Source of the DNA: Aliivibrio sp. EL58
GTDB taxonomy: Bacteria > Pseudomonadota > Gammaproteobacteria > Enterobacterales > Vibrionaceae
Direction: 5' to 3'
DNA length: 64,000 nt
Assembly: GCF_900312675.1 (NCBI RefSeq)
Contig: NZ_OMPC01000002.1
Span: 1-64,000 of the forward strand
The translations under genes and the position numbers were made by a program. Of this stretch, positions 1 to 10,238 are shown piece after piece. Each line of letters begins with the position of its first letter. The stretch's first letter is position 1. The notes under the pieces were generated by a model. That model ran no database searches, had not been told where the DNA came from, and saw only the letters and a list, made by a program, of their open reading frames with translations.

Positions 1-425
1 CTACATGTACTGGTGTTGAAATGTTCCGTAAACTGCTTGACGAAGGTCGTGCTGGTGAGAACGTTGGTGCACTTCTACGTGGTACTAAGCGTGATGACGT
101 TGAACGTGGCCAAGTACTTGCTGCTAAAGGTTCAATCAACCCACACACTAAATTTGAGTCAGAAGTATACGTTCTTTCTAAAGATGAAGGCGGCCGTCAT
201 ACTCCTTTCTTCAAAGGCTACCGTCCACAGTTCTACTTCCGTACAACGGATGTAACTGGTGATATCACACTTCCTGAAGGTGTTGAAATGGTAATGCCTG
301 GTGACAACGTTCAAATGACGGTTGAGCTAATCGCTCCAATCGCTATGGACGAAGGTCTACGCTTCGCAATCCGTGAAGGTGGCCGTACAGTTGGTGCTGG
401 TGTTGTTGCTAAAATCTTCGCTTAA
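1..425 (+). CDS. tuf: Elongation factor Tu, 3' part (tuf)
   Basis: Partial gene: the 5' end lies outside the window and the reading frame enters at base 3. The visible 140 or so residues are the C-terminal two beta-barrel domains of EF-Tu, with the very conserved stretches [32 protein letters not shown] and the ending [20 protein letters not shown]-Tu is the GTPase that carries aminoacyl-tRNA to the ribosome; the GTPase domain is not in view. It lies just before the S10 operon and is cut off from it by the terminator at 461-488, which fits the usual end of a str operon (rpsL-rpsG-fusA-tuf). Which tuf copy this is cannot be told from the fragment. Confidence 0.97.
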   Translation, partial: TCTGVEMFRKLLDEGRAGENVGALLRGTKRDDVERGQVLAAKGSINPHTKFESEVYVLSKDEGGRHTPFFKGYRPQFYFRTTDVTGDITLPEGVEMVMPGDNVQMTVELIAPIAMDEGLRFAIREGGRTVGAGVVAKIFA

Positions 426-460
426 TAGCTAAAGATTTTGCGATAAATCGCATGACTAAA

Positions 461-488
461 AAAAAGGGAAGCTTAGGCTTCCCTTTTT
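461..488 (+). terminator. Intrinsic terminator after tuf
   Basis: A 12-bp perfect stem (AAAAAGGGAAGC paired with GCTTCCCTTTTT) closes on a TTAG loop and ends in a T run. It sits 36 bases after the tuf stop and separates tuf from the S10 operon. Confidence 0.93.
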
Positions 489-504
489 GTTGCCTGTAAG
501 AAAA

Positions 505-707
505 GACTATACGCTTTGCTAACTAGAAAACTTTGCGCTAGACACCATAAGAGGAAGTCAGGTCTAGCCCTACCAATAATAAGATTTAATTAACTTATGT
601 TAGTATTCATTTGATGTGTTGAAATGAAAATCTTATTAAAAGAGGGGAGTTATATGTTTGCTTTTTCTCTTATAGTTTCTAGTTAGCAAAGCGTATCGTT
701 TCTAGTC
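505..707. repeat. Intergenic repeat with 21-bp inverted ends, copy 1
   Basis: The left end at 509-529 is a perfect 21-bp reverse complement of the right end at 676-696. Just inside, ATAAGAG (left) faces CTCTTATAG (right). The same architecture recurs at 37127-37310. No open reading frame of note lies inside, so this looks like a small non-autonomous, MITE-like or REP-like element. It lies between the tuf terminator and the S10 promoter. I do not recognise a named family. Confidence 0.75.
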
Positions 708-739
708 ATAATTTTTTTCGTTTGTTTTTCAAACAATGC

Positions 740-767
740 TTGCAACTGAAAGTGTGATCTGTATAAT
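740..767 (+). promoter_or_regulatory. Promoter of the S10 ribosomal operon
   Basis: A -35 hexamer TTGCAA at 740-745 and a perfect -10 hexamer TATAAT at 762-767 stand 16 bases apart. Transcription would begin near 774 and give a leader of about 277 bases before rpsJ. This is the only strong sigma-70 match in the tuf-rpsJ gap. Confidence 0.75.
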
Positions 768-773
768 GCAACG

Positions 774-1362
<589 letters not shown>

Positions 1363-1374
1363 GGGGAGATTATT

Positions 1375-2004
1375 ATGATTGGTCTAGTCGGTCGTAAAGT
1401 GGGCATGACCCGCATCTTTACCGAAGAAGGCGTTTCTATCCCAGTAACTGTTGTTGAAGTTGAAGTTAACCGTGTTTCACAAGTGAAAACTACTGAAACT
1501 GACGGCTACAACGCAATCCAAGTTACTTGTGGTTCTAAGAAAGCTAACCGCGTATCTAAGCCTGAAGCTGGTCACTTTGCGAAAGCAGGTGTTGAAGCAG
1601 GTCGCGGTCTTTGGGAATTCCGTTTAGAAAACGGTGAAGAATTCGCAGTTGGCGCTGAGCTAAGTGTTGAAATCTTTAACGAAATCAAAAAAGTAGACGT
1701 TACTGGTACATCTAAAGGTAAGGGTTTCCAAGGCGCTGTTAAGCGTTGGAACTTCGCTACTCAAGATATGACTCACGGTAACTCTTTGTCTCACCGTGCT
1801 CCGGGTTCAATTGGCCAATGTCAAACTCCAGGTCGCGTATTTAAAGGCAAAAAAATGGCAGGTCACATGGGTGCTGAGCGTTGTACTACTCAAAACCTAG
1901 AGATCGTACGTGTTGACGCTGAGCGCAATCTGCTTCTTATTAAAGGTGCAGTACCAGGCTCAACAGGTGGCAACGTGATCGTTAAACCAGCTGTTAAAGC
2001 ATAA
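1375..2004 (+). CDS. rplC: Ribosomal protein L3
   Basis: 209 residues, the same length as the E. coli protein. L3 is an early-assembly 23S rRNA binder whose long loop reaches towards the peptidyl-transferase centre; the loop region [32 protein letters not shown] is visible only in part as motifs SHRAPGSIG and GKKMAGHMG around residues 140-165, including the glutamine (TPG context) that PrmB methylates in enteric bacteria. Strong ribosome-binding site AGGGGAG precedes the start. Confidence 0.97.
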   Translation: MIGLVGRKVGMTRIFTEEGVSIPVTVVEVEVNRVSQVKTTETDGYNAIQVTCGSKKANRVSKPEAGHFAKAGVEAGRGLWEFRLENGEEFAVGAELSVEIFNEIKKVDVTGTSKGKGFQGAVKRWNFATQDMTHGNSLSHRAPGSIGQCQTPGRVFKGKKMAGHMGAERCTTQNLEIVRVDAERNLLLIKGAVPGSTGGNVIVKPAVKA

Positions 2005-2021
2005 CGTCTTAGGAGTATGTA

Positions 2022-2624
2022 ATGGAACTTATGGTTAAAGGTGCTGCGGCACTAACTGTATCCGAAACTACTTTCGGACGTGAGTTTAACGAAGCTCTTG
2101 TACACCAAGTAGTTGTTGCTTATGCAGCAGGTGCTCGTCAAGGTACTCGCGCTCAAAAAACACGTTCAGAAGTATCTGGCGGTGGCGCTAAGCCATGGCG
2201 TCAAAAAGGTACAGGCCGAGCTCGTGCGGGTACTATTCGTAGCCCAATCTGGCGTTCAGGTGGTGTTACTTTTGCTGCGAAACCACAAGATCACAGCTTA
2301 AAAGTAAACAAAAAAATGTACCGCGGTGCTCTAAAGAGCATTCTTTCTGAGTTAGTTCGTCAAGATCGTTTGATCGTTGTTGAAGACTTCTCAATTGAAG
2401 CACCAAAGACTAAAGAGCTAGTTGCTAAGCTTAAAGAGCTTGAGCTTAACGATGTTCTTATCGTAACTGGCGAAGTAGACGAGAATCTATTCTTAGCTGC
2501 TCGTAACCTATATAAAGTTGACGCTCGTGACGTAGCTGGTATTGATCCAGTAAGTCTTGTTGCATTCAACAAGGTTCTAATGACTGCTGCTGCAGTTAAG
2601 CAAGTTGAGGAGATGCTGGCATGA
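2022..2624 (+). CDS. rplD: Ribosomal protein L4, operon repressor
   Basis: 200 residues. L4 lines the exit tunnel through the loop containing [14 protein letters not shown] (about residues 60-73) and, in gamma-proteobacteria, represses its own S10 operon by binding the leader RNA. The start follows TTAGGAG. The stop overlaps the rplW start in an ATGA, pointing to translational coupling. Sequence runs colinear with E. coli L4 to the ending VKQVEEMLA. Confidence 0.97.
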   Translation: MELMVKGAAALTVSETTFGREFNEALVHQVVVAYAAGARQGTRAQKTRSEVSGGGAKPWRQKGTGRARAGTIRSPIWRSGGVTFAAKPQDHSLKVNKKMYRGALKSILSELVRQDRLIVVEDFSIEAPKTKELVAKLKELELNDVLIVTGEVDENLFLAARNLYKVDARDVAGIDPVSLVAFNKVLMTAAAVKQVEEMLA

Positions 2625-2923
2625 TCAGTGAAGAGCGTCTACTAAAAGTCCTACGTGGCCCACATATCTCTGAAAAAGCAACGATGGCTGCTGAAGGCAA
2701 TAACACTATTGTTTTCAAAGTAGCAATCACTGCAACTAAGAAAGAGATTAAAGCAGCTGTAGAAAAGTTGTTTGAAGTTGAAGTTAAGTCTGTAAATACC
2801 CTTATCACTAAGGGCAAGACCAAACGTCAAGGTGCACGCCAAGGCCGTCGTTCAGACGTGAAAAAAGCGTACGTAATCTTGAAAGAAGGTCAAGACCTAG
2901 ACTTCGTTGGCGGCGCGGAATAA
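2621..2923 (+). CDS. rplW: Ribosomal protein L23
   Basis: 100 residues. L23 sits at the tunnel exit and is the docking site of trigger factor and the signal recognition particle. The family opening [15 protein letters not shown] and the basic [19 protein letters not shown] segment are present. It overlaps rplD by four bases, so its translation is likely coupled to L4. Confidence 0.97.
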   Translation: MISEERLLKVLRGPHISEKATMAAEGNNTIVFKVAITATKKEIKAAVEKLFEVEVKSVNTLITKGKTKRQGARQGRRSDVKKAYVILKEGQDLDFVGGAE

Positions 2924-2938
2924 CAGGAGTAGTTAAAA

Positions 2939-3763
2939 ATGGCTATTGTTAAATGTAAGCCGACTTCCCCTGGTCGTCGTCACGTTGTAAAAATCGTTAA
3001 CGCTGACCTACATAAGGGTAAGCCATACGCACCTCTTTTAGAGAAAAACTCTAAATCTGGTGGTCGTAACAATAACGGTCGTATTACAGTACGTCACGTT
3101 GGTGGTGGTCATAAGCAACACTACCGTCTAATTGACTTTAAACGTACTAAAGATGGCATTCCAGCTATCGTTGAACGTTTAGAATACGATCCAAACCGTA
3201 GTGCAAATATTGCACTAGTTCTGTTCGCAGACGGTGAGCGTCGTTACATTATCGCATCAAAAGGTCTTAAAGCCGGCGATACAGTTCAATCAGGTGTTGA
3301 TGCGCCAATCAAAGCAGGTAACTGCTTACCATTGCGCAACATCCCAGTAGGTTCTACTGTTCACTGTGTTGAATTAAAACCTGGTAAGGGCGCGCAAGTT
3401 GCACGTTCTGCTGGTGCATACGCACAAATCATTGCTCGTGATGGCGCTTACGTGACATTACGTCTACGCTCTGGTGAGATGCGTAAAGTTCTTTCTGAAG
3501 GTCGTGCGACTATCGGTGAAGTTGGTAACTCTGAACACATGCTACGTGAGCTAGGCAAAGCCGGTGCTACACGCTGGCGCGGTGTTCGTCCAACTGTACG
3601 TGGTGTTGCAATGAACCCAGTTGATCACCCACACGGTGGTGGTGAAGGTCGTACATCAGGCGGTCGTCACCCAGTATCACCTTGGGGTATGCCAACTAAG
3701 GGCTTCAAGACTCGTAAGAATAAATCTACTGACAAGTACATTGTACGTCGTCGTAACAAATAA
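2939..3763 (+). CDS. rplB: Ribosomal protein L2
   Basis: 274 residues, one of the largest and most conserved large-subunit proteins; it is needed for subunit association and peptidyl transfer. The signature [13 protein letters not shown] lies around residues 225-237 and includes the histidine implicated in peptidyl-transferase activity. CAGGAG precedes the start. The basic C-terminus ([18 protein letters not shown]) is typical. Confidence 0.98.
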   Translation: MAIVKCKPTSPGRRHVVKIVNADLHKGKPYAPLLEKNSKSGGRNNNGRITVRHVGGGHKQHYRLIDFKRTKDGIPAIVERLEYDPNRSANIALVLFADGERRYIIASKGLKAGDTVQSGVDAPIKAGNCLPLRNIPVGSTVHCVELKPGKGAQVARSAGAYAQIIARDGAYVTLRLRSGEMRKVLSEGRATIGEVGNSEHMLRELGKAGATRWRGVRPTVRGVAMNPVDHPHGGGEGRTSGGRHPVSPWGMPTKGFKTRKNKSTDKYIVRRRNK

Positions 3764-3782
3764 TCTATAAAGAGGAATCGCC

Positions 3783-4061
3783 ATGCCACGTTCTCTCAAG
3801 AAAGGTCCTTTCATTGACCTGCACTTGCTGAAGAAGGTAGAGAAAGCGGTGGAAAGCGGAGACAAAAAGCCTATTAAGACTTGGTCCCGTCGTTCAATGA
3901 TCATTCCAACTATGATCAACTTGACCATCGCTGTCCATAATGGTCGCCAGCATGTACCAGTTTTCGTTACAGAAGACATGATTGGTCACAAGCTGGGCGA
4001 ATTTGCACCTACTCGTACTTATCGCGGCCATGCTGCAGATAAGAAAGCTAAAAAGCGTTAG
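3783..4061 (+). CDS. rpsS: Ribosomal protein S19
   Basis: 92 residues, opening [14 protein letters not shown], with the S19 block [13 protein letters not shown] at the end. S19 binds the 3' domain of 16S rRNA in the head, next to S13. AGAGGAA precedes the start and the next gene begins 10 bases after the stop, within the S10 operon. Confidence 0.97.
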   Translation: MPRSLKKGPFIDLHLLKKVEKAVESGDKKPIKTWSRRSMIIPTMINLTIAVHNGRQHVPVFVTEDMIGHKLGEFAPTRTYRGHAADKKAKKR

Positions 4062-4071
4062 GAGGTAGAAT

Positions 4072-4404
4072 ATGGAAGCTATTGCTAAACATCGTTTTGC
4101 CAGCATTTCTCCGCAGAAGGCTCGCTTAGTTGCGGACCAAATTCGTGGGAAATCAGTAGACCAAGCTCTTGAAATTCTTACTTTCAGCAACAAAAAAGCT
4201 GCAGTATTAATTAAAAAAGTTGTTGAGTCTGCTATCGCAAACGCTGAACACAACGAAGGTGCAGATATCGACGATCTTAATGTCGCTAAAATCTTCGTAG
4301 ACGAAGGCCCTATCATGAAGCGTATTATGCCTCGTGCTAAAGGTCGTGCAGATCGCATCTTGAAGCGTTCAAGCCACATCACTATCGTTGTAGCTGATCG
4401 TTAA
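4072..4404 (+). CDS. rplV: Ribosomal protein L22
   Basis: 110 residues. L22 contacts all domains of 23S rRNA and its long hairpin, seen here as [18 protein letters not shown] (about residues 82-99), narrows the exit tunnel near the macrolide site. A near-perfect AGGAGG sits seven bases before the start. The opening [20 protein letters not shown] follows the E. coli protein closely. Confidence 0.97.
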   Translation: MEAIAKHRFASISPQKARLVADQIRGKSVDQALEILTFSNKKAAVLIKKVVESAIANAEHNEGADIDDLNVAKIFVDEGPIMKRIMPRAKGRADRILKRSSHITIVVADR

Positions 4405-4423
4405 AGACTAGGAGATTAAGCAA

Positions 4424-5122
4424 ATGGGTCAAAAAGTACATCCTAATGGTATTCGTCTTGGCATCGTTAAGCCTTGGAATGCTACGTGGTTTGCTAGTAG
4501 CCAAGAGTTCGCTGACAACCTAGACGGCGACTTCAAGGTACGTCAGTATCTTACTAAAGAACTGAAAAAAGCATCTCTATCTCGCATCGTTATCGAGCGT
4601 CCTGCTAAGAGCATCCGTGTGACTATTCACACAGCTCGTCCAGGCGTAGTAATCGGTAAGAAAGGTGAAGACGTAGAAAAACTACGCGCAGGCGTAGCTA
4701 AAATCGCAGGTGTTCCAGCGCAAATCAACATTGCAGAAGTTCGCAAGCCAGAGCTAGATGCTCAACTTGTAGCTGATAGCATTGCTTCTCAACTAGAACG
4801 TCGTGTTATGTTCCGTCGCGCTATGAAGCGTGCGGTACAAAATGCAATGCGTCTAGGCGCTCAAGGCATCAAAGTACAAGTAGGCGGCCGTCTTGGCGGT
4901 GCTGAAATCGCACGTTCTGAATGGTATCGTGAAGGTCGTGTACCTCTACATACTTTACGTGCTGACATTGATTACGCAACTTCTTCGGCTCACACTCAAT
5001 ACGGTGTGATCGGCGTTAAAGTTTGGATCTTCAAAGGTGAAGTTCTAGGCGGTATGCCAGCTGCTAACGCAGTAGAGCCTAAGGCTGACAAGCCTAAGAA
5101 GCAGCGTAGAAGCCGTAAGTAA
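4424..5122 (+). CDS. rpsC: Ribosomal protein S3
   Basis: 232 residues. Opening [14 protein letters not shown], then a KH domain with [15 protein letters not shown] (about residues 70-84) that binds 16S rRNA, and a C-terminal S3 domain with [30 protein letters not shown]3 helps form the mRNA entry site with S4 and S5. Lysine- and arginine-rich tail. TAGGAG precedes the start. Confidence 0.98.
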   Translation: MGQKVHPNGIRLGIVKPWNATWFASSQEFADNLDGDFKVRQYLTKELKKASLSRIVIERPAKSIRVTIHTARPGVVIGKKGEDVEKLRAGVAKIAGVPAQINIAEVRKPELDAQLVADSIASQLERRVMFRRAMKRAVQNAMRLGAQGIKVQVGGRLGGAEIARSEWYREGRVPLHTLRADIDYATSSAHTQYGVIGVKVWIFKGEVLGGMPAANAVEPKADKPKKQRRSRK

Positions 5123-5133
5123 GGAGCTGACTG

Positions 5134-5544
5134 ATGCTACAACCAAAACGTACTAAGTTCCGTAAGGTTATGACTGGTCGTAACCGTGGTCTTGCTAAAG
5201 GTACTGAAGTGAGCTTCGGCGAATTCGGTCTTAAAGCTGTAGGCCGTGGTCGTCTAACTGCTCGTCAAATTGAAGCGGCACGTCGTGCTATGACGCGTCA
5301 CATTAAGCGTCAAGGTCAAATCTGGATCCGTGTGTTCCCAGACAAACCTATCACAGAAAAACCGCTTGAAGTTCGTCAAGGTAAGGGTAAAGGTAACGTT
5401 GAGTACTGGGTAGCCCAAATCCAACCTGGAAAGGTTATGTACGAAATGAACGGCGTACCTGAAGAGTTGGCACGTGAAGCGTTCCGCCTAGCGGCACGTA
5501 AACTGCCTATCAAAACTACTTTTGTAACTAAGCAGGTGATGTGA
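5134..5544 (+). CDS. rplP: Ribosomal protein L16
   Basis: 136 residues. L16 lies at the A site of the large subunit and guides aminoacyl-tRNA accommodation. [19 protein letters not shown] and [19 protein letters not shown] are family blocks; the arginine ([18 protein letters not shown] region, near residue 50-60) lies where enteric L16 is hydroxylated. The stop overlaps the rpmC start by one base. Confidence 0.97.
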   Translation: MLQPKRTKFRKVMTGRNRGLAKGTEVSFGEFGLKAVGRGRLTARQIEAARRAMTRHIKRQGQIWIRVFPDKPITEKPLEVRQGKGKGNVEYWVAQIQPGKVMYEMNGVPEELAREAFRLAARKLPIKTTFVTKQVM

Positions 5545-5735
5545 TGAAAGCACAAGATCTACGCGAGAAAAACGTTGAAGAGCTTAATGAAGAGCTTCTG
5601 AATTTGCTACGTGAACAGTTTAACTTGCGCATGCAAGCTGCGACTGGCCAACTACAGCAAACTCATACTCTGAAAGCTGTACGTCGTGATATCGCACGTG
5701 TTAAAACTTTACTGAATGAGAAGGCTGGCGCATAA
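5544..5735 (+). CDS. rpmC: Ribosomal protein L29
   Basis: 63 residues starting [19 protein letters not shown] and ending [11 protein letters not shown], the same length as E. coli L29. L29 is a helical hairpin at the tunnel exit beside L23. An upstream in-frame GTG at 5541 would only add one methionine; the ATG at 5544, which shares a base with the rplP stop, is preferred. The stop overlaps rpsQ (TAATG). Confidence 0.96.
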   Translation: MKAQDLREKNVEELNEELLNLLREQFNLRMQAATGQLQQTHTLKAVRRDIARVKTLLNEKAGA

Positions 5736-5989
5736 TGAGCGAGAAAATTCGTACTATGCAAGGTCGTGTAATTAGCGACAAGATGGACAAGTCTATTGTT
5801 GTTGCTATTGAACGCATGGTGAAACACCCGATCTACGGTAAATACATCAAGCGCACGACTAAGCTTCACGCACATGATGAAAACAACGAGTGTGGCCAAG
5901 GCGACCTAGTTGCGATTCGTGAATGTCGTCCACTGTCTAAGACTAAGTCTTGGACTCTGGTAAACATTATTGAAAAAGCAAAAGCTTAA
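5735..5989 (+). CDS. rpsQ: Ribosomal protein S17
   Basis: 84 residues, last gene of the S10 operon. S17 is an OB-fold primary binder of 16S rRNA; the family stretch [18 protein letters not shown] and the block [21 protein letters not shown] are evident. Start overlaps the rpmC stop by one base. A hairpin with a T run follows 31 bases after the stop. Confidence 0.97.
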   Translation: MSEKIRTMQGRVISDKMDKSIVVAIERMVKHPIYGKYIKRTTKLHAHDENNECGQGDLVAIRECRPLSKTKSWTLVNIIEKAKA

Positions 5990-6020
5990 TTTTTGCTGAT
6001 TCGATAGCGATACATGTAAG

Positions 6021-6057
6021 CAGCTCCAATAATTTTTTTTGGAGCTGTTTATTTTTT
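6021..6057 (+). terminator. Terminator at the end of the S10 operon
   Basis: CAGCTCCA at 6021-6028 pairs with TGGAGCTG at 6040-6047, followed by TTTATTTTTT. The loop is T-rich and rather long. It marks the S10-spc boundary, although some readthrough into spc is likely in such clusters. Confidence 0.75.
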
Positions 6058-6089
6058 GACTACCTTTATTAAAAGAATGGTGATACACT
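6056..6089 (+). promoter_or_regulatory. Candidate spc operon promoter
   Basis: TTGACT at 6056-6061 resembles a -35 box, but the best -10-like words (GATACA 6082-6087, TACACT 6084-6089) stand 20 or more bases away, longer than usual. A promoter is expected here because a terminator precedes rplN; the exact boxes are uncertain. Confidence 0.3.
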
Positions 6090-6159
6090 CCCCATCCTCT
6101 TTTGAAGAGGCAGTCCGACCCGTGATGGGTCTATTTAAATATTTAGCGGAGCACTAACA

Positions 6160-6531
6160 ATGATCCAAATGCAAAGTACACTTGACGCTGCAGATAACTC
6201 TGGCGCGCGCAAGGTAATGTGTATTAAGGTCCTGGGTGGCTCTCACCGCCGTTATGCACATATCGGAGACGTCATTAAAGTTACTGTTAAGGAAGCAATT
6301 CCTCGCGGTAAAGTTAAAAAAGGTGATGTTCTGAAGGCGGTAGTAGTGCGCACCCGTAAAGGCGTTCGTCGCCCAGACGGTTCTATCATTCGCTTTGACC
6401 GTAACGCTTGCGTATTGTTGAATGACACTACTGAGCAACCAGTCGGTACACGTATCTTTGGTCCAGTGACTCGTGAACTTCGTAATGCGAAATTCATGAA
6501 AATTGTTTCACTAGCACCAGAAGTTCTGTAA
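6160..6531 (+). CDS. rplN: Ribosomal protein L14
   Basis: 123 residues, first gene of the spc operon. L14 forms inter-subunit bridge B8 and binds the silencing factor Rsf[28 protein letters not shown] is diagnostic in its parts ([32 protein letters not shown]). Preceded by CGGAG and by a terminator and presumed promoter rather than by a tight join to rpsQ. Confidence 0.97.
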   Translation: MIQMQSTLDAADNSGARKVMCIKVLGGSHRRYAHIGDVIKVTVKEAIPRGKVKKGDVLKAVVVRTRKGVRRPDGSIIRFDRNACVLLNDTTEQPVGTRIFGPVTRELRNAKFMKIVSLAPEVL

Positions 6532-6542
6532 GGAGCGGTCAG

Positions 6543-6860
6543 ATGGCAGCTAAAATCCGTCGTAATGACGAAGTAATCGTTCTTGTCGGTAAAGATAAAG
6601 GCAAGAAAGGTAAAGTAACTAAGGTTCTTGAAACTGGTAAAGTTATTGTTGAAGGTATCAACCTTGTGAAAAAGCACCAGAAGCCAGTTCCGGCTCTTGG
6701 TCAGCAAGGTGGTATTGTTGAGAAAGAAGCAGCAATTGATGCTTCTAACATCGCAATCTTCAACGAAGCAACTGGTAAAGCGGACCGTATCGGTTTCCGT
6801 TTTGAAGATGGTAAGAAAGTTCGTTTCTTTAAATCTAACGGCGAAACTGTTTCTAACTAA
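6543..6860 (+). CDS. rplX: Ribosomal protein L24
   Basis: 105 residues. L24 is an assembly-initiator protein near the 5' end of 23S rRNA. A KOW motif is visible near residues 8-30 ([17 protein letters not shown]), followed by [27 protein letters not shown] precedes the start, 11 bases after rplN. Confidence 0.96.
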   Translation: MAAKIRRNDEVIVLVGKDKGKKGKVTKVLETGKVIVEGINLVKKHQKPVPALGQQGGIVEKEAAIDASNIAIFNEATGKADRIGFRFEDGKKVRFFKSNGETVSN

Positions 6861-6883
6861 TAGAAGTAATTTGGAGTTCTACT

Positions 6884-7423
6884 ATGGCGAAACTGCATGA
6901 TTACTACAAGTCGTCTGTAGTCGCTGAGCTTACCAAAGAGTTCAGCTACTCGAGCGTCATGCAAGTCCCTAGGGTTGAAAAAATTACCCTAAACATGGGT
7001 GTTGGTGAAGCAATCAACGATAAGAAACTACTAGAAAACGCTGCTGCCGATATGGCAATTATCTCTGGCCAAAAGCCATTGATTACAAAAGCACGTAAAT
7101 CTGTAGCTGGTTTCAAAATCCGTGAAGGCTACCCAATCGGTTGTAAAGTAACCCTGCGTGGCGAACGTATGTGGGAATTCTTAGAGCGTTTAATCTCTAT
7201 TGCACTTCCACGAGTACGTGATTTCCGTGGTGTTAGCGCTAAGTCTTTTGACGGACGCGGTAACTACAGCATGGGCGTTCGCGAGCAAATCATCTTCCCT
7301 GAGATCGACTATGATAAAGTTGATCGTGTACGCGGTCTTGATATTACTATCACGACGTCAGCGAATACAGATGCGGAAGGCCGAGCTCTGCTGACTGCCT
7401 TTAACTTCCCATTCCGTAAGTAA
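6884..7423 (+). CDS. rplE: Ribosomal protein L5
   Basis: 179 residues, same length as in E. coli. L5 binds 5S rRNA and forms part of the central protuberance. Visible family blocks are NMGVGEA (about residues 38-44), [20 protein letters not shown] and [24 protein letters not shown] precedes the start. Confidence 0.97.
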   Translation: MAKLHDYYKSSVVAELTKEFSYSSVMQVPRVEKITLNMGVGEAINDKKLLENAAADMAIISGQKPLITKARKSVAGFKIREGYPIGCKVTLRGERMWEFLERLISIALPRVRDFRGVSAKSFDGRGNYSMGVREQIIFPEIDYDKVDRVRGLDITITTSANTDAEGRALLTAFNFPFRK

Positions 7424-7440
7424 GGTGAAGGGTTACTGTT

Positions 7441-7746
7441 ATGGCTAAAAAATCTATGAAAGCGCGTGAAGCTAAACGTGCAAAACTTGTATCACAGTTC
7501 GCTCAAAAGCGTGCTGCGTTAAAAGTTCTAATTAGCGATGTAAATGCTTCTGAAGAAGAGCGTTGGGATGCAGTTCTTAAATTGCAAGCTCTACCTCGTG
7601 ATTCAAGTGCATCTCGTCAGCGTAATCGTTGCAACCAAACTGGTCGTCCACACGGTTACCTACGTAAATTCGGTTTAAGCCGTATTAAGGTTCGCGAAGC
7701 TTGCATGAAAGGCGAGATTCCGGGTCTTCGTAAGGCTAGCTGGTAA
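7441..7746 (+). CDS. rpsN: Ribosomal protein S14 (zinc-free type)
   Basis: 101 residues, the long form without the two CxxC pairs of the zinc-binding version. Ending [24 protein letters not shown] is the S14 signature. S14 is a late-assembling protein in the 30S head. It has a weaker ribosome-binding site (AAGGTGAAGGG) than its neighbours. Confidence 0.97.
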   Translation: MAKKSMKAREAKRAKLVSQFAQKRAALKVLISDVNASEEERWDAVLKLQALPRDSSASRQRNRCNQTGRPHGYLRKFGLSRIKVREACMKGEIPGLRKASW

Positions 7747-7775
7747 TTGCCACTTAATCATTTGGAGTAAATCTT

Positions 7776-8168
7776 ATGAGCATGCAAGATCCGATTTCGG
7801 ATATGCTGACCCGCGTTCGCAACGGTCAATCAGCAAATAAAGTTGCTGTTAAAATGCCTTCTTCAAAGCTTAAAGTTGCAATTGCTGCACTACTTAAAGC
7901 TGAAGGCTACATCGCTGAATTCGCTGTTGAAGGCGAAATCAAACCTGAGCTAGAAATCACTCTTAAGTATTTCCAAGCTAAACCAGTTATCGAGCAAATC
8001 CAACGAGTTTCTCGTCCAGGTCTTCGTGTATACAAGAAGAACGACGCGTTACCATCTGTTATGGGTGGTCTTGGTATTGCTGTTGTTTCTACATCAAAAG
8101 GCCTTATGTCTGACCGCGCTGCGCGTAAAGCTGGTCTTGGTGGCGAAATTATCTGCTACGTAGCTTAA
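7776..8168 (+). CDS. rpsH: Ribosomal protein S8, probable spc operon repressor
   Basis: 130 residues, opening [17 protein letters not shown] and ending [12 protein letters not shown]8 is a primary 16S binder and in E. coli represses the spc operon by binding the rplE translation start region. That regulatory role is known from E. coli and only inferred here. TTGGAG precedes the start. Confidence 0.97.
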   Translation: MSMQDPISDMLTRVRNGQSANKVAVKMPSSKLKVAIAALLKAEGYIAEFAVEGEIKPELEITLKYFQAKPVIEQIQRVSRPGLRVYKKNDALPSVMGGLGIAVVSTSKGLMSDRAARKAGLGGEIICYVA

Positions 8169-8180
8169 TAGGAGTAGGAT

Positions 8181-8714
8181 ATGTCTCGTGTTGCTAAAGC
8201 ACCTGTGGTTCTTCCTGCTGGCGTAGAAGTTAAACTGAACGGCCAGGAAATCACTCTTAAAGGTGGTAAAGGTGAACTAACTCGCGTACTTAACGACGCT
8301 GTAGTTGTTTCACAAGAAGATAACTCTATTGTATTTGGTCCACGCGAAGGCGTTGCCAATGCTTGGGCTCAAGCTGGTACAGCTCGTGCACTAGTAAACA
8401 ATATGGTTATCGGTGTAAATGAAGGCTTTACTAAGAAGCTAATTCTTAAAGGTGTAGGTTACCGTGCTGCTATGAAAGGCAACTCTGTAGGCCTTACTCT
8501 TGGCTTCTCACACCCAGTAGAGCACGCTCTACCAGAAGGTATTAAAGCTGAATGTCCAACACAAACTGAGATCATTATTACTGGTTGCGATAAGCAAGTA
8601 GTAGGTCAAGTAGCTGCGGATATTCGTTCATACCGTCAACCTGAGCCTTATAAAGGTAAAGGTGTTCGTTACGCCGATGAAATCGTGCGTACTAAAGAAG
8701 CTAAGAAGAAGTAG
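8181..8714 (+). CDS. rplF: Ribosomal protein L6
   Basis: 177 residues with two repeated L6 domains. The C-terminal block [19 protein letters not shown] (about residues 152-170) is the family signature. L6 stabilises the factor-binding region near the sarcin-ricin loop. TAGGAG precedes the start, 12 bases after rpsH. Confidence 0.97.
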   Translation: MSRVAKAPVVLPAGVEVKLNGQEITLKGGKGELTRVLNDAVVVSQEDNSIVFGPREGVANAWAQAGTARALVNNMVIGVNEGFTKKLILKGVGYRAAMKGNSVGLTLGFSHPVEHALPEGIKAECPTQTEIIITGCDKQVVGQVAADIRSYRQPEPYKGKGVRYADEIVRTKEAKKK

Positions 8715-8723
8715 GGTATCACT

Positions 8724-9077
8724 ATGGATAAGAAAGCATCTCGCATCCGTCGTGCTACACGTGCACGTCGTAAGATTGCTGAACTGTGTGCAACTCGCCT
8801 TGTAGTACACCGTACTCCGCGTCATACGTACGCTCAGGTAATCGCACCAAACGGCTCAGAGGTTATCGCTGCCGCTTCTACTGTAGAAAAGGCAATCCGT
8901 GAGCAAATTGGAAGCACTAGCAACAAAGCTGCTGCTGAAGCAATTGGTAAACTAATTGCAGAGCGCGCTATCGAAAAAGGCATTACTAATGTTGCTTTCG
9001 ATCGTTCTGGTTTCCAATACCACGGTCGAGTAGCGGCGCTAGCAGATTCTGCTCGCGAAGCTGGTCTGAAATTCTAA
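8724..9077 (+). CDS. rplR: Ribosomal protein L18
   Basis: 117 residues. L18 binds 5S rRNA with L5 and L25. A basic N-terminus ([16 protein letters not shown]) precedes the conserved [16 protein letters not shown] and ends [26 protein letters not shown]. Only nine bases separate it from rplF. Confidence 0.97.
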   Translation: MDKKASRIRRATRARRKIAELCATRLVVHRTPRHTYAQVIAPNGSEVIAAASTVEKAIREQIGSTSNKAAAEAIGKLIAERAIEKGITNVAFDRSGFQYHGRVAALADSAREAGLKF

Positions 9078-9091
9078 GGTAGGGTTGGAAG

Positions 9092-9592
9092 ATGGCTAAA
9101 GAACAACAACAAGCTACAGATTTGAACGAAAAGCTAATTGCTGTTAACCGTGTTTCTAAAACGGTTAAAGGTGGTCGAATCTTTAGTTTTACTGCACTAA
9201 CAGTTGTTGGTGACGGTAATGGTCGCGTAGGTTTCGGTTACGGCAAAGCTCGTGAAGTACCTGCAGCGATTCAAAAATCAATGGAAAAAGCACGTCGTAA
9301 CATGTTTACGATTGCACTTAACGAAGGTACTCTTCACCACTCTGTTAAAGGTCGCCACACTGGTTCTAAAGTGTACATGCAACCTGCTTCAGAAGGTACA
9401 GGTATCATCGCAGGTGGTGCTATGCGTGCAGTGTTAGAAGTTGTGGGTGTCCGCAACGTACTAGCTAAAGCTTATGGCTCTACTAACCCAATCAACGTTG
9501 TTCGTGCAACGATTGCGGGTCTAAGTAGCGTTAAGTCACCTGAAATGGTAGCTGCTAAGCGTGGTCTAACTGTTGAATCTATTTCGGAGTAA
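9092..9592 (+). CDS. rpsE: Ribosomal protein S5
   Basis: 166 residues: a double-stranded-RNA-binding-like N-terminal domain with [27 protein letters not shown] (read here as parts around residues 27-53) and a C-terminal domain. S5 affects decoding accuracy and mRNA unwinding with S3 and S4; the loop that carries spectinomycin-resistance changes (VSKTVKGGR) is present and looks wild type. Confidence 0.97.
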   Translation: MAKEQQQATDLNEKLIAVNRVSKTVKGGRIFSFTALTVVGDGNGRVGFGYGKAREVPAAIQKSMEKARRNMFTIALNEGTLHHSVKGRHTGSKVYMQPASEGTGIIAGGAMRAVLEVVGVRNVLAKAYGSTNPINVVRATIAGLSSVKSPEMVAAKRGLTVESISE

Positions 9593-9597
9593 GTACC

Positions 9598-9777
9598 ATG
9601 TCTAAAACTATCAAAGTAACTCAGACTAAAAGCTCTATTGGTCGCCTACCTAAGCACGTATTGTGTCTTAAAGGTCTAGGTCTACGTCGCATCAACCATA
9701 CAGTAGAAGTTGAAGATACACCGTGTAACCGCGGTATGATCAACAAAGTTCACTATATGGTTAAGATTGAGGAGTAA
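9598..9777 (+). CDS. rpmD: Ribosomal protein L30
   Basis: Short gene of 59 residues, the same length as E. coli L30. It reads [15 protein letters not shown], then [20 protein letters not shown], and ends MVKIEE, all characteristic. Its ribosome-binding site CGGAG lies inside the end of rpsE, five bases before the intergenic gap. L30 is a small alpha-beta protein of domain II of 23S rRNA. Confidence 0.97.
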   Translation: MSKTIKVTQTKSSIGRLPKHVLCLKGLGLRRINHTVEVEDTPCNRGMINKVHYMVKIEE

Positions 9778-9783
9778 TCAGTA

Positions 9784-10218
9784 ATGCGTTTGAATACTCT
9801 ATCACCGGCTGCTGGCTCTAACGCTTCTAAGAAGCGCGTAGGTCGCGGTATCGGTTCAGGCCTAGGTAAAACTGGTGGCCGTGGTCACAAAGGCCAAAAA
9901 TCACGTTCTGGCGGTAAAGTTCGTGTTGGTTTCGAAGGTGGTCAAATGCCTCTGAAACAACGTCTACCTAAATTTGGCTTTACTTCACGTAAGAGCCTAG
10001 TAACTGCAGAGGTTCGTTTAAGCGAACTTGCTAAAGTTGAAGGTAACGTTATCGATCTAAACAGCCTTAAAGCTGCTAACGTAATCACTAAGAACATTGT
10101 GTTCGCGAAAGTTGTACTTTCTGGTGAAATCGCTACTGCTGTAACTGTTAAAGGTCTACGCGTAACGAAAGGCGCTAAAGCTGCGATTGAAGCTGCAGGC
10201 GGTAAGATCGAGGAATAA
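9784..10218 (+). CDS. rplO: Ribosomal protein L15
   Basis: 144 residues. The long glycine-rich, basic N-terminal extension ([19 protein letters not shown], near residues 17-35) threads through 23S rRNA. The opening [12 protein letters not shown] is typical of proteobacterial L15. Six bases after rpmD and directly before secY, as in E. coli. Confidence 0.97.
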   Translation: MRLNTLSPAAGSNASKKRVGRGIGSGLGKTGGRGHKGQKSRSGGKVRVGFEGGQMPLKQRLPKFGFTSRKSLVTAEVRLSELAKVEGNVIDLNSLKAANVITKNIVFAKVVLSGEIATAVTVKGLRVTKGAKAAIEAAGGKIEE

Positions 10219-10238
10219 TCCTCGAAGGATGAGGTACA

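Noticed and set aside
3894-4382. 162-residue open frame on the minus strand within rpsS-rplV
   Set aside because: It lies opposite two certain ribosomal protein genes, has no ribosome-binding site and no recognisable protein; a shadow frame.
5541-5543. GTG as the start of rpmC
   Set aside because: Adds one residue only; the next ATG gives the exact family length and overlaps the rplP stop as expected.
6252-6707. 151-residue minus-strand frame over rplN-rplX
   Set aside because: Antisense shadow of conserved genes with low-complexity translation.
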